Shown piece after piece: positions 8,377-15,026 of a stretch of DNA of 55,845 nt. The stretch spans positions 1 to 55,845 of the forward strand of contig CAYSHK010000069.1 of NCBI GenBank assembly GCA_964430935.1, in the 5' to 3' direction. The stretch comes from Thermopetrobacter sp964430935. GTDB taxonomy: Bacteria > Pseudomonadota > Alphaproteobacteria > Rhizobiales > Aestuariivirgaceae. Numbering within the stretch: the stretch's first letter is position 1; each line of letters opens with the position of its first letter. A program made the position numbers and the translations under genes. Under the pieces are notes generated by a model, which saw only the letters and a list, made by a program, of their open reading frames with translations, did not search any database and was not told where the DNA came from.

Positions 8377-8907
8377 TCAGGAGCGCGGCGGGCTGAAAAC
8401 CTCGGCCAGACGGCTCATCTGGGCTGCCACGGGATTGTGCTCCGCGTCCGGCGTGCAGCGATTGCTGATCATCTCGTCGAGTTTCATGATGCGCTCGTGC
8501 AAGCGGCACGAACGCTCGGAGAGCACGCGCAGGCCCTCGGGCAGATCATCGGCGTTCTGCAGGGGTTCCGGCGCGCTTTCCGCCAGCGAGATGCGGCTCT
8601 TCTCCTCGCGCGCCGCCTCCTCGGAGATCTCGCCGCAACTGACGGCCCGCTGCAGCAGCAGCCAGGAGGCCATCTGCATCAGGCGGGTGGTGAGCCGCAT
8701 GCTCTCCGTGGCATAGGCCAGCGCCGCCGGCCGGGGCAGTCTGCGCGCCTCCTCGCGGCCCGGTCCGTCCAGATAGTCCGCCGTCTCCTCCACCAGGCTC
8801 ATGCCCTCCTGGAAGACCCTGTTGAACTGTTCGGACTCGGTGAACCGGGCCATGAAGTCCACCAGTTTTTCCTCTCCCGTGCCTTTCGCGCTCCCGCGGT
8901 TCTCCAT
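8377..8907 (-). CDS. rcdA: Protease adaptor RcdA (DUF1465)
   Basis: RcdA is a ClpXP adaptor that, in Caulobacter, helps deliver the master regulator CtrA and other substrates for proteolysis. The 176-residue product carries the family core FQEGMSLVEETADYLDGPGR, then ALAYATESMRLTTRLMQMAS and WLLLQRAVSCGEIS, and a C-terminal tail with SERSCRLHERIMKLD. This core is highly typical of alphaproteobacterial RcdA. A good sigma-70-like promoter overlapped by a dyad lies just upstream. The extra N-terminal residues before the Met at about position 19 may or may not be translated. Confidence 0.9.
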   Translation of the reverse strand: MENRGSAKGTGEEKLVDFMARFTESEQFNRVFQEGMSLVEETADYLDGPGREEARRLPRPAALAYATESMRLTTRLMQMASWLLLQRAVSCGEISEEAAREEKSRISLAESAPEPLQNADDLPEGLRVLSERSCRLHERIMKLDEMISNRCTPDAEHNPVAAQMSRLAEVFSPPRS

Positions 8908-8946
8908 AAGCCTCTACCCTTTTTGTTCTACACCCCACTGACTGTC

Positions 8947-8967
8947 CGACATGATGAATTCATGTCG
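8947..8967. promoter_or_regulatory. Dyad operator over the rcdA promoter
   Basis: Perfect inverted repeat: arms CGACATGA and TCATGTCG separated by 5 bases. Outer arms CTGACT (8938-8943) and AGTCAG (8969-8974) extend the symmetry to about 37 bp with a small asymmetry. The dyad covers the proposed -10 box and spacer of the rcdA promoter, a typical repressor geometry. As RNA it could also form a hairpin. The regulator is unknown. Confidence 0.55.
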
Positions 8968-8979
8968 CAGTCAGGTCAA
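8951..8979 (-). promoter_or_regulatory. Predicted sigma-70 promoter of rcdA
   Basis: On the minus strand, TTGACC (8974-8979) is separated by 17 bases from CATCAT (8951-8956). These match 5/6 and 4/6 of the sigma-70 consensus. The predicted start near 8944 gives a 5' leader of about 37 bases. Confidence 0.5.
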
Positions 8980-9032
8980 GATGAACCACCTTGTTCCCCG
9001 GCGGCAGACCCATTGCAAGCACCGGGCCAGAC

Positions 9033-9063
9033 AAAAAAAGAGCCGCGCGAAAATGCGCGGCTC
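9033..9063 (-). terminator. Rho-independent terminator
   Basis: On the minus strand a perfect 9-bp GC-rich stem (GAGCCGCGC with GCGCGGCTC, 9040-9048 and 9055-9063, six-base loop) is followed by seven T. It is a textbook intrinsic terminator. It ends either the rsmB transcript, 254 bp downstream of its stop, or the small RNA proposed at 9033-9112. Confidence 0.85.
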
Positions 9064-9112
9064 GCAGTCTAACAGGGAGGCGTCAAACAGAGTGGACAGG
9101 AGCCACTCGGAA
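9033..9112 (-). ncRNA. Candidate small RNA with CUCCU loop, mmgR/suhB-like
   Basis: A compact unit of about 80 nt on the minus strand. A 6-bp stem GAGTGG/CCACTC (9103-9108 with 9090-9095) exposes a CTCCTGT loop. A single-stranded CCTCCCTGTTAGAC stretch follows, then the strong terminator. Anti-Shine-Dalgarno loops of this kind plus a terminator hairpin and a length near 77 nt are the architecture of the alphaproteobacterial mmgR/suhB (alpha-r8) sRNAs. It lacks a coding frame. An AT-rich upstream region with CtrA-like half sites could hold its promoter. Family membership is inference; an Infernal search against RF00519 would decide. Confidence 0.5.
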
Positions 9113-9135
9113 GAAATCCAGATATCTGGATTACG

Positions 9136-9175
9136 TTAACCATGATGACGGAAATATCGTTACCAATTGGTTAAC
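9136..9175. promoter_or_regulatory. CtrA-like sites in an AT-rich island
   Basis: TTAACCAT at 9136-9143 matches the known CtrA half-site octamer. TTAC-N7-TTAAC at 9160-9175 differs by one base from the full CtrA consensus TTAA-N7-TTAA. The surrounding DNA (about 9110-9220) is much more AT-rich than the window. A perfect 14-bp palindrome, TCCAGATATCTGGA, lies at 9117-9130. The sites are placed to act on the candidate sRNA. Together with the sRNA and rcdA promoter they account for most of 8908-9316. Confidence 0.5.
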
Positions 9176-9316
9176 GGAAATCGAAAATATGACATTTTAT
9201 TCTTACCCAAGCATCGAAAGGACATGCTTTCGCCACTTCCCGTCCGGATCAATATTTTCCGCTCCCGGCCGTCGGCGGAACCTGTCCCGCGACGGCACAA
9301 CCCCTTCTCCGCCGTT

Positions 9317-10657
9317 TCATGAGGTCCGCTCGAAACGGGCCGCGAAGAAGCCGTCCAGGTGCCTTTCCGTTCCCACGGGCATGTGGGGCAGGGTGCGCAG
9401 AAAGCCCTCTTCGGTGATGAAATGCGCCTGTCCGCCCACCTCCTCCGGCGTGACGGGGCGTGGGCGGAAACGATCGCCATGCCGTCGCAGGAAGGCGCGG
9501 GCGCGGACCTCGCCCTCCTCCGGCTGGATGGAGCAGGTGCAATAGACGATCCGGCCGCCCGGCGCGACGAGCTCCGCGGCACGATCCAGCATCCGGTCCT
9601 GGAGGCGGGCGAGGCTCTCCACCTGACGCGCCGTCTTCAGGTGCAGCACTTCCGGATGCCGCCGGGCCGTGCCGGTGGCCGAACAGGGGGCGTCCAGAAG
9701 GACGGCGTCGTATGGCGTTTCCGCGACGTATTCCAGCGCGTCCGCCTCCACGATCCCGGCGGACAGTCCCAGCCTCTCCAGATTTCCGCGCAGGGTCCTC
9801 AGACGTTCCGCGGAGACGTCCAGGGCCGTGACCCGCGCGCCCGCGGCGGCCAGCTGGGCGGTCTTGCCGCCCGGTGCCGCGCACAGATCCAGAACCTTCC
9901 GGTCACGCACATCCCCGAGCAGACGGGCCGGCAGGGCGGCGGCGGCATCCTGCGCCCACCAGGCACCCCCGGAGAACCCGGGCAGGTCCGGAACGGGCGC
10001 GGACGGCTCCCGGAGCCGGACCGTGCCGGTGGGCAGGAGCACACCGCCCAGGGTGGCGGCCCACTCCCCGGCCCGTTCCGGGTCGCGGACCGTGAGATCG
10101 AGAGCCGGCTCCACGAGCAGGGCCTCCGCCACGGCGCGGGCGGTCTCCTCCCCCCAGGCCTCCGTCCAGCTCCGGCGCAACCATTCCGGAACGTTGAGGA
10201 TGAAGGGGTCCTGTTCCCGGAGGATGTCCTCCGCGTTCCTGAGCACATTGCGCAGCACCGCGTTGACGAGGCCGGAAAGCCGGGCGGTCGCGCGCATCTC
10301 GCGCACGAGCCGCACGGAAAGGTCCACCGCGGCATGGGCCGGAACACGCATGAACAGGATCTGGGCGACGCCGGCGCGCAGCACGAGACGCGCCCATTCC
10401 GCCCTTCCGGGCAGAGGGCGGGTCAGGAACCGGGAGAGCGCGTCGTCGATCTGTCCGAGCCGGCGCAGCACGGTACGCGACAGGTGCGCGGCGAGGGCGC
10501 GGTCGCGCCCGTCCAGTTCCGAGAGCCGCCCCTCCGCGTCCTCCAGCGCGCCGGTCAGGGTGCGCCCCCTTCCGAGCACACGCTCCAGAACGAAGACGGC
10601 GGCCCGTCTGGCCGCCAGTCCCGGTACGTCCTTCCTTCCGCCGGCACGCCTTTCCAT
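9317..10657 (-). CDS. rsmB: 16S rRNA m5C967 methyltransferase RsmB
   Basis: S-adenosylmethionine-dependent methyltransferase of 16S rRNA. An N-terminal NusB-like RNA-binding domain (about 1-145, with LVNAVLRNVLRN) is followed by the Nol1/Nop2/Sun catalytic domain: KVLDLCAAPGGKTAQLA for cofactor binding, DAPCSATGTARRHPE, and the catalytic IVYCTCSIQPEEGE. The frame is open to 10771, but the start at 10657 (446 residues, MERRAGGRKD) avoids overlap with htpX and lies 4 bp after its stop. The longer N terminus looks like a shadow of htpX. Confidence 0.93.
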   Translation of the reverse strand: MERRAGGRKDVPGLAARRAAVFVLERVLGRGRTLTGALEDAEGRLSELDGRDRALAAHLSRTVLRRLGQIDDALSRFLTRPLPGRAEWARLVLRAGVAQILFMRVPAHAAVDLSVRLVREMRATARLSGLVNAVLRNVLRNAEDILREQDPFILNVPEWLRRSWTEAWGEETARAVAEALLVEPALDLTVRDPERAGEWAATLGGVLLPTGTVRLREPSAPVPDLPGFSGGAWWAQDAAAALPARLLGDVRDRKVLDLCAAPGGKTAQLAAAGARVTALDVSAERLRTLRGNLERLGLSAGIVEADALEYVAETPYDAVLLDAPCSATGTARRHPEVLHLKTARQVESLARLQDRMLDRAAELVAPGGRIVYCTCSIQPEEGEVRARAFLRRHGDRFRPRPVTPEEVGGQAHFITEEGFLRTLPHMPVGTERHLDGFFAARFERTS

Positions 10658-10661
10658 GCGC

Positions 10662-11660
10662 TCACTCCCAGGGGCCGCGACGGCGGGTGCGGCCCGATCC
10701 GGCCTTCGACCATGGTCCGGCGGCAGGCGCACCGCCTTCCGGCCGCCGGTAGCGGTCGTCGGGCCGGGCATAGGGATCTGGATCCTCCGGCGTCCGCACG
10801 GATCCCCCTCCCGCGATGCCCATCTCCGCGGCCAGTTCCATCAGGGCGGCGATCCTGTTCTCCGTGTTGGGATGGGTGGAGAAGAGATTGTCCATTCCCT
10901 GTCCGGTCAGGGGATTGATGATGAACAGGTGCGCCATCTCGGGATGCTCCTCGGCCCGCGGATTGGGGATGGCCCGGGCGTAGCCGGAGATCTTCTCCAG
11001 CGCCGCGGCGAGCCAGAGGGGATTGCCGGCGATCCGGGCGCCCTCGCGGTCGGCCGCGTATTCGCGGGTACGCGATATGGCCATCTGGACGAGCATGGCG
11101 GCGAGCGGCGCCAGGATCATCATCAGCAGGGTGCCGACGAGCCCCAGCGGGTTGTTGCGGTCGCGTCCGCCGAAGAACATGGCGAAGTTGGCCAGCATGG
11201 AGATGGCACCGGCGATGGTCGCCGTGATGGTCATGATGAGGGTGTCGCGGTTCTTGATGTGCGCCAGCTCGTGGGCGATGACCCCGGCCAGCTCCTCGCG
11301 GCTCAGAAGCCGCATCAGACCGGTGGTGACGGCCACCGCCGCATGTTCCGGATCGCGTCCGGTGGCGAAGGCGTTGGGCTGGTCGGTGTGCATGATGTAG
11401 ACCTTCGGCATGGGCAGGCCGGCACGCGCCGCCAGCTCGCGCACCAGCGCGTGGAGTTCCGGCGCGGAGGCCTCGTCCACCGGTTCCGCGCCGTTCATGC
11501 GCAGCACCATCTTGTCCGAGTTCCACCACGACCAGACGTTCATCGCGCCGGCGAACACCAGCGCCATGATCATGCCGCTCTGGCCGCCGATCAGATAGCC
11601 CAGTCCCATGAACAGCGCGGTCAGCGCCGCCAGCAGGAATGTCGTCTTGAGATAGTTCAT
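10662..11660 (-). CDS. htpX: Membrane zinc protease HtpX
   Basis: M48 family inner-membrane metalloprotease that degrades misfolded membrane proteins. The 332 residues show membrane helices near 6-24 and 27-45, the zinc motif HELAH at about 130-134, the downstream third ligand in SRTREYAADREGA, and two further hydrophobic segments between about 143 and 190. The C-terminal tail of about 45 residues is rich in Pro, Arg and Gly and longer than in many homologues. A dyad lies just before the gene. It is followed immediately by rsmB, probably in one transcript. Confidence 0.94.
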   Translation of the reverse strand: MNYLKTTFLLAALTALFMGLGYLIGGQSGMIMALVFAGAMNVWSWWNSDKMVLRMNGAEPVDEASAPELHALVRELAARAGLPMPKVYIMHTDQPNAFATGRDPEHAAVAVTTGLMRLLSREELAGVIAHELAHIKNRDTLIMTITATIAGAISMLANFAMFFGGRDRNNPLGLVGTLLMMILAPLAAMLVQMAISRTREYAADREGARIAGNPLWLAAALEKISGYARAIPNPRAEEHPEMAHLFIINPLTGQGMDNLFSTHPNTENRIAALMELAAEMGIAGGGSVRTPEDPDPYARPDDRYRRPEGGAPAAGPWSKAGSGRTRRRGPWE

Positions 11661-11680
11661 CGCTTCGCATCCGCCCTCGG

Positions 11681-11698
11681 TTGCATGTCGTCATGCAA
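11681..11698. promoter_or_regulatory. Dyad in the htpX leader
   Basis: Perfect inverted repeat TTGCATG-TCGT-CATGCAA located 20-38 bp upstream of the htpX ATG. It may be an operator or a 5'-leader hairpin. No known binding site is recognised with certainty. Confidence 0.4.
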
Positions 11699-11743
11699 AT
11701 ATGCGTGCGGGAGCGGGTCCGCGCAAGGGAGGGCGGATGAACT

Positions 11744-12403
11744 TCAGTTCATGAAACGGTCCAGCTCCAGCCACAGGACGAGGAGCACGAAGAGGACGAG
11801 AACGGTCTCCATGGCGAACAGGACCAGAAGGATGAAGGTGATGCGCCTGGCCGAGGGCTTCATCCGCAACCAGTAGCTCCCCATGTACCATTTCCAGCCG
11901 GGCAGCCACGACCAGCGCGCCCAGTTGCGCAGGTAGCGCCATAGCGCCCGCCCCCACGGCACGAGCGAGACATCGACCTCCTCGATGCGCCGCCGCCTTT
12001 CCTCCTCCGGCGTTCCGGAATAGTCCTCGGTGATCGACAGTTTCGCCGGACCGCCGTCCTCTCCCGGCAGAATGCGCACCTCGGTGCGGGTCTTCAGCAA
12101 TCCCTCCCAGTGCAGGCGGAATCCGCCATCCGGCAGGGGTTCGTGCCGGAAACGGGCGTCGAAATCGCGTTCCAGCGCCAGATTGCGTCCCGAGACGCGC
12201 CAGACATCCCCGCCCGCGCGTTCGAAACGGGAGAATTCCATGAAGGGATTGATGCGCAGAACGCGCTCCGGGTCGTCCAGGAAACCACGCAGCCGGGCGG
12301 CATCGAACGGCGTCTCCACCTCCACCCGGGCGAAATCCGCTTCCGGCGCGCTTCCATCCTCCGCGGCACCGTTCCGTTCCGGCCGTTTTCCGGAATCCCT
12401 CAT
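11744..12403 (-). CDS. SRPBCC-like protein with C-terminal membrane helix
   Basis: A 219-residue protein of unknown function. Residues about 25-140 look like an SRPBCC/START-type lipid-binding fold: VEVETPFDAARLRGFLDDPE, LRINPFMEFSRFER and alternating strands. The C terminus carries a Trp-rich amphipathic stretch (ARWSWLPGWKWYMGSYWLRM) and a strong membrane segment at about 188-212. Its ATG overlaps the stop of the universal stress gene by 4 bp, so the two are coupled. A role in membrane stress or coenzyme handling is possible but not shown. Confidence 0.6.
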   Translation of the reverse strand: MRDSGKRPERNGAAEDGSAPEADFARVEVETPFDAARLRGFLDDPERVLRINPFMEFSRFERAGGDVWRVSGRNLALERDFDARFRHEPLPDGGFRLHWEGLLKTRTEVRILPGEDGGPAKLSITEDYSGTPEEERRRRIEEVDVSLVPWGRALWRYLRNWARWSWLPGWKWYMGSYWLRMKPSARRITFILLVLFAMETVLVLFVLLVLWLELDRFMN

Positions 12404-12861
12404 GACGGTTCCCGGGGAACGATCAGCAGACGCGCGCGCAGCCCCCGCACCAGCGGCTCCAGCTTCATCCGGGAGCTGTAGCCGCCCTCCCCCGGCGGAC
12501 GCGGCGTGCCGACGACCACGAGGTCCGGCTCCTCCTCCCGGGCGGCGCGCAGCAGACAGTCGGCGGGCGCGCCGAACATCGCGCGGCTGGAGAGGGGCAC
12601 TCCGGCCCCATCCGCCGCCGCGGCGAGCCGCTCGACCTCGGCCCGGGCCTCCTTCGCCAGTTCGCCTTCCACGTAGTTGCCGAAAGTCTCCCTCGTCGCG
12701 GCGTTGTTCAGCCAGTCGTCGCCGCGCATGCCGCGCCAGAAGTCGGGCACCACGTACAGGTGCACGAGTTCCGCGCCCTCCGCGGCGGCCAGTTCCAGAG
12801 CCGCGCGCTCCGCCGCCCGTGCGCCCGGCGTTCCATGGCTGGCGAGCAGAATCCTCTTCAT
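12400..12861 (-). CDS. Universal stress protein UspA family
   Basis: The start at 12861 gives 153 residues beginning MKRILLASHGTPGARAAER, the usual beta-1 and first loop of the Usp fold. Later are LVVVGTPRPPGEGGYSSRMK, which resembles the ATP-binding G-x2-G-x9-G-S/T region in a modified form, and the final RLLIVPRE strand. The frame is open 15 codons further upstream, but that extension does not look like a Usp. It is coupled to the SRPBCC-like gene and follows the YeiH-like gene with its small partner. Confidence 0.85.
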   Translation of the reverse strand: MKRILLASHGTPGARAAERAALELAAAEGAELVHLYVVPDFWRGMRGDDWLNNAATRETFGNYVEGELAKEARAEVERLAAAADGAGVPLSSRAMFGAPADCLLRAAREEEPDLVVVGTPRPPGEGGYSSRMKLEPLVRGLRARLLIVPREPS

Positions 12862-12911
12862 CCTATGCCGTCGCGTCCGTGCATCGTTTCCGTTCTCCCG
12901 GGCCATGCGAC

Positions 12912-12940
12912 GGCCCGGAGGAAACGGATTCCTCCGGGCC
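12912..12940. other. Perfect hairpin between small membrane gene and usp
   Basis: A perfect 12-bp stem (GGCCCGGAGGAA with TTCCTCCGGGCC, loop ACGGA) lies between the 62-residue gene and usp. There is no U-tract on either strand, so it is more likely an mRNA-stabilising or attenuating structure than an intrinsic terminator. It could make usp and the SRPBCC-like gene expressed at a different level from the transporter. Confidence 0.6.
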
Positions 12941-12963
12941 GGCTCCCCTCGTTCCCGTACCCG

Positions 12964-13152
12964 TCAGGGCACGAGCAGATAGACGCCGAGGGCGATGAGC
13001 AGCGCGAGCAGCAGCGCCATCATGTCCTCGCGGCGGTCGGAGCCGAAGATGGAGAGCGCCGAGCCGCGATGGAAGCGGAAGCCGTCCACCTCCTGGATGT
13101 CGATGTTCTGGGCGTCGCCTTCGACGATGTCCTTTTCCTGTTTCTCGCTCAT
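12964..13152 (-). CDS. Small single-pass membrane protein
   Basis: A 62-residue protein. An acidic soluble N terminus (EKDIVEGDAQNIDIQEVDGF) precedes a basic stretch and a C-terminal membrane helix at about 44-61 (MMALLLALLIALGVYLLVP). I do not recognise the family. It lies 16 bp downstream of the YeiH-like transporter stop, and a GGAGGA ribosome-binding sequence lies close before the ATG. Position suggests an accessory subunit of the transporter, which is inference. Confidence 0.6.
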   Translation of the reverse strand: MSEKQEKDIVEGDAQNIDIQEVDGFRFHRGSALSIFGSDRREDMMALLLALLIALGVYLLVP

Positions 13153-13168
13153 GGTGTCCTCCGTGAAA

Positions 13169-14731
13169 TCAGATCGTCTCGTGGACGAAGAGGATGATGA
13201 CGATCAGAGACAGGACCGCCTTCAGGGTGCCCACGATGCCGCCGACCACCAGCGGCTGTCCGCCCGCCTGCCGGATCGCGGCGATCGTGATCTGCATGCC
13301 CAGCCCGGTCAGACCGAAGGCGAAGAGCAACGTGATCCACTGCCGGAACTTCTTGATCTTCTTGGCCGTGTGCCGCACCGCCTTGTGCGCCTTCTTGAGC
13401 AGCTTGTTGGCCTGCTTCGACATGACCTTGGCATTGTTCAGGCCACGGATCATGGCGTCGTCCTCGCGGCTCATGATCTTGCGGTTCTCCACGAGCCGCT
13501 CCAGCGCCCCCACGTACTCCGGCTTCCTGGCGCGCACCGTGTCGATCTCGGCCTTCAGCAGCGCCGTCTCCTCGGGCGTCAGCAGTTTCGAGGCGGGGAT
13601 GTTGTTGTCGAAGTACTTGCCCTTGTAGTGCTGCGGCGGCGCGAAGACGCCGGTGGAGGAGAGGGCGAACATGAGGATGAAGCCCAGCACGAACAGGGGG
13701 AACTTCTGGATCACGACCTGTCCGATGTTCACCCTTTCCGCCCCCTCCTCGCGCTTGACGAACCAGAGGGCCAGCCACAGCACGATGATCGGCAGGAACA
13801 GCACGCGGGTGATGTTGAAGATCTCGGCGACCTTCAGCGTCTCGATGCCGTCGGGCTGATAGGCCAGGGCGGCGCCCGCCACCTGCGCGGAGTTGAGGAT
13901 GCCGGTTCCCGCCCAGGCGCCGAACTGCACATGCCCCATGTCCAGAAGGTTGCCGATGATCGGGAAGAGGAACATGCAGCCCACGCCCCAGATGAGGATG
14001 GTGCCGATGGTGTAGGCGATGTCCACCGGCCGGGCCTTCACCACCGGCGCGGCGGCCACCGTGGCCGAAACGCCGCACACGCCCATGCCCGCCGACAGGA
14101 CGCCGGTCATGGTGTTGGGCAGCCCGCGCATGCGGCCGAAGAGCAGCACGAGGCCCACCGACCCCAGCACGAATACGCCGATGAGCACCACCGAAAGCTT
14201 GCCCAGCTGCGCCAGCTCGGCGAAGGAGTAGAGCGTGCCCAGCAGGATGACGCCGGTCTTCAGACCCAGCCGCGACAGCCGCACGCCGTTGCGCGCCCAT
14301 TGGGGCACGCCGATGGTGTTGGTGATCAGGATGCCGGCGAGAATTCCGAGCACGACGTAGTTGAGGCCGAGCACCTTGTGGATGGGCTTGTCGCCCATCA
14401 CTGGCCCCATGGCCTTGGACAGCACCGCGACCCAGGGCGCGACGTACCAGCGGATGAGCATCGCGACCAGAAGGATGAAGAGCGCCCCCGCGACCGTGGA
14501 GAGATAGTAGTCCAGATCGCCTTCCTCGTGCGAACCCCACAGATGCCAGGCACCGACGACGATGCCCACGACGCCGAAGATGTATCCGAGCCAGATCATC
14601 TCTCCGACGTACTTGTTCGCATGCAGATACTGGATCAGGCCGTCCAGAACGCCCGATCCCGTCGCCAGCCCGATCAGGAGGAAGATCAATCCCATGATCA
14701 GGGTGGCGGGGTGCCGATGTGTGTATACCAT
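13169..14731 (-). CDS. YeiH/UPF0324-type sulfate exporter-like protein
   Basis: A polytopic inner-membrane protein of 520 residues. The UPF0324 core is seen in VLGILAGILITNTIGVPQW, the GVLSAGMGVCGVSATVAAAP block and FGAWAGTGILNSAQVAGAAL, the repeat halves typical of this fold. UPF0324 proteins are usually about 330-350 residues. Here there are extra N-terminal helices (about 1-110) and a charged, Lys-rich, largely helical insert (about 385-465, with KQANKLLKKAHKAVRHTAKK) before the last helices. It heads an apparent operon with a 62-residue membrane protein, a universal stress protein and an SRPBCC-like protein. Substrate is unknown. Confidence 0.8.
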   Translation of the reverse strand: MVYTHRHPATLIMGLIFLLIGLATGSGVLDGLIQYLHANKYVGEMIWLGYIFGVVGIVVGAWHLWGSHEEGDLDYYLSTVAGALFILLVAMLIRWYVAPWVAVLSKAMGPVMGDKPIHKVLGLNYVVLGILAGILITNTIGVPQWARNGVRLSRLGLKTGVILLGTLYSFAELAQLGKLSVVLIGVFVLGSVGLVLLFGRMRGLPNTMTGVLSAGMGVCGVSATVAAAPVVKARPVDIAYTIGTILIWGVGCMFLFPIIGNLLDMGHVQFGAWAGTGILNSAQVAGAALAYQPDGIETLKVAEIFNITRVLFLPIIVLWLALWFVKREEGAERVNIGQVVIQKFPLFVLGFILMFALSSTGVFAPPQHYKGKYFDNNIPASKLLTPEETALLKAEIDTVRARKPEYVGALERLVENRKIMSREDDAMIRGLNNAKVMSKQANKLLKKAHKAVRHTAKKIKKFRQWITLLFAFGLTGLGMQITIAAIRQAGGQPLVVGGIVGTLKAVLSLIVIILFVHETI

Positions 14732-14797
14732 GATGGCGTTTCCCCTTCCTGTGGCATGTTATGCATTTTCTGCCGTTTTGGCTTTTTTATAGAAGGA

Positions 14798-14811
14798 TTG
14801 ATCGATATCAA
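14798..14811. promoter_or_regulatory. FNR/FixK-type box upstream of the YeiH-like operon
   Basis: TTGAT-CGAT-ATCAA is a perfect match to the FNR/FixK consensus TTGAT-N4-ATCAA. It is centred 73 bp upstream of the YeiH-like ATG in AT-rich DNA. A TATAAA stretch at 14786-14791 (minus strand) lies too close for standard class II activation, so direction and effect are not settled. It suggests oxygen-responsive control of the transporter and stress-protein operon. Confidence 0.6.
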
Positions 14812-14832
14812 AATATTCGACTTTGGTTGAAT

Positions 14833-14862
14833 TCATAAGTATTCCATAATATTCATTTATGA
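14833..14862. promoter_or_regulatory. TCATAA-N18-TTATGA dyad
   Basis: Inverted arms TCATAA (14833-14838) and TTATGA (14857-14862) upstream of the FNR-type box in a very AT-rich stretch. It could be a second regulator site or simply AT-rich promoter DNA. The rest of 14732-15026 contains no gene. Confidence 0.25.
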
Positions 14863-14955
14863 TAATATAAAGATTCCGTATCCGGAATGATTTCCGGACT
14901 ATTCCGCTCCGCCCGGTCGCTCCGGACAAATATTTCCGTGCTTGCGGACGGCAGG

Positions 14956-14986
14956 AAAAAGGCCCCGCGCGAAACCGTGCGGGGCC
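14956..14986 (-). terminator. Terminator of the dihydrolipoyl-dehydrogenase-like gene
   Basis: On the minus strand a stem GGCCCCGC/GCGGGGCC (14961-14968 with 14979-14986, 10-base loop) is followed by five T. It lies about 40 bp after the stop at 15027. The flanking AAA/TTT extends the stem in the opposite direction, so weak bidirectional action is possible. Confidence 0.8.
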
Positions 14987-15026
14987 TTTGCGGAATTCTT
15001 CAGGCCGGGATGGCGATGCTCCGGTC

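Noticed and set aside
9110..9220. Possible chromosomal origin in the AT-rich island with CtrA-like sites
   Set aside because: No DnaA boxes (TTATCCACA or close variants) and no origin genes (hemE, dnaA, parA) nearby. A promoter or sRNA gene explains the AT-rich stretch better.
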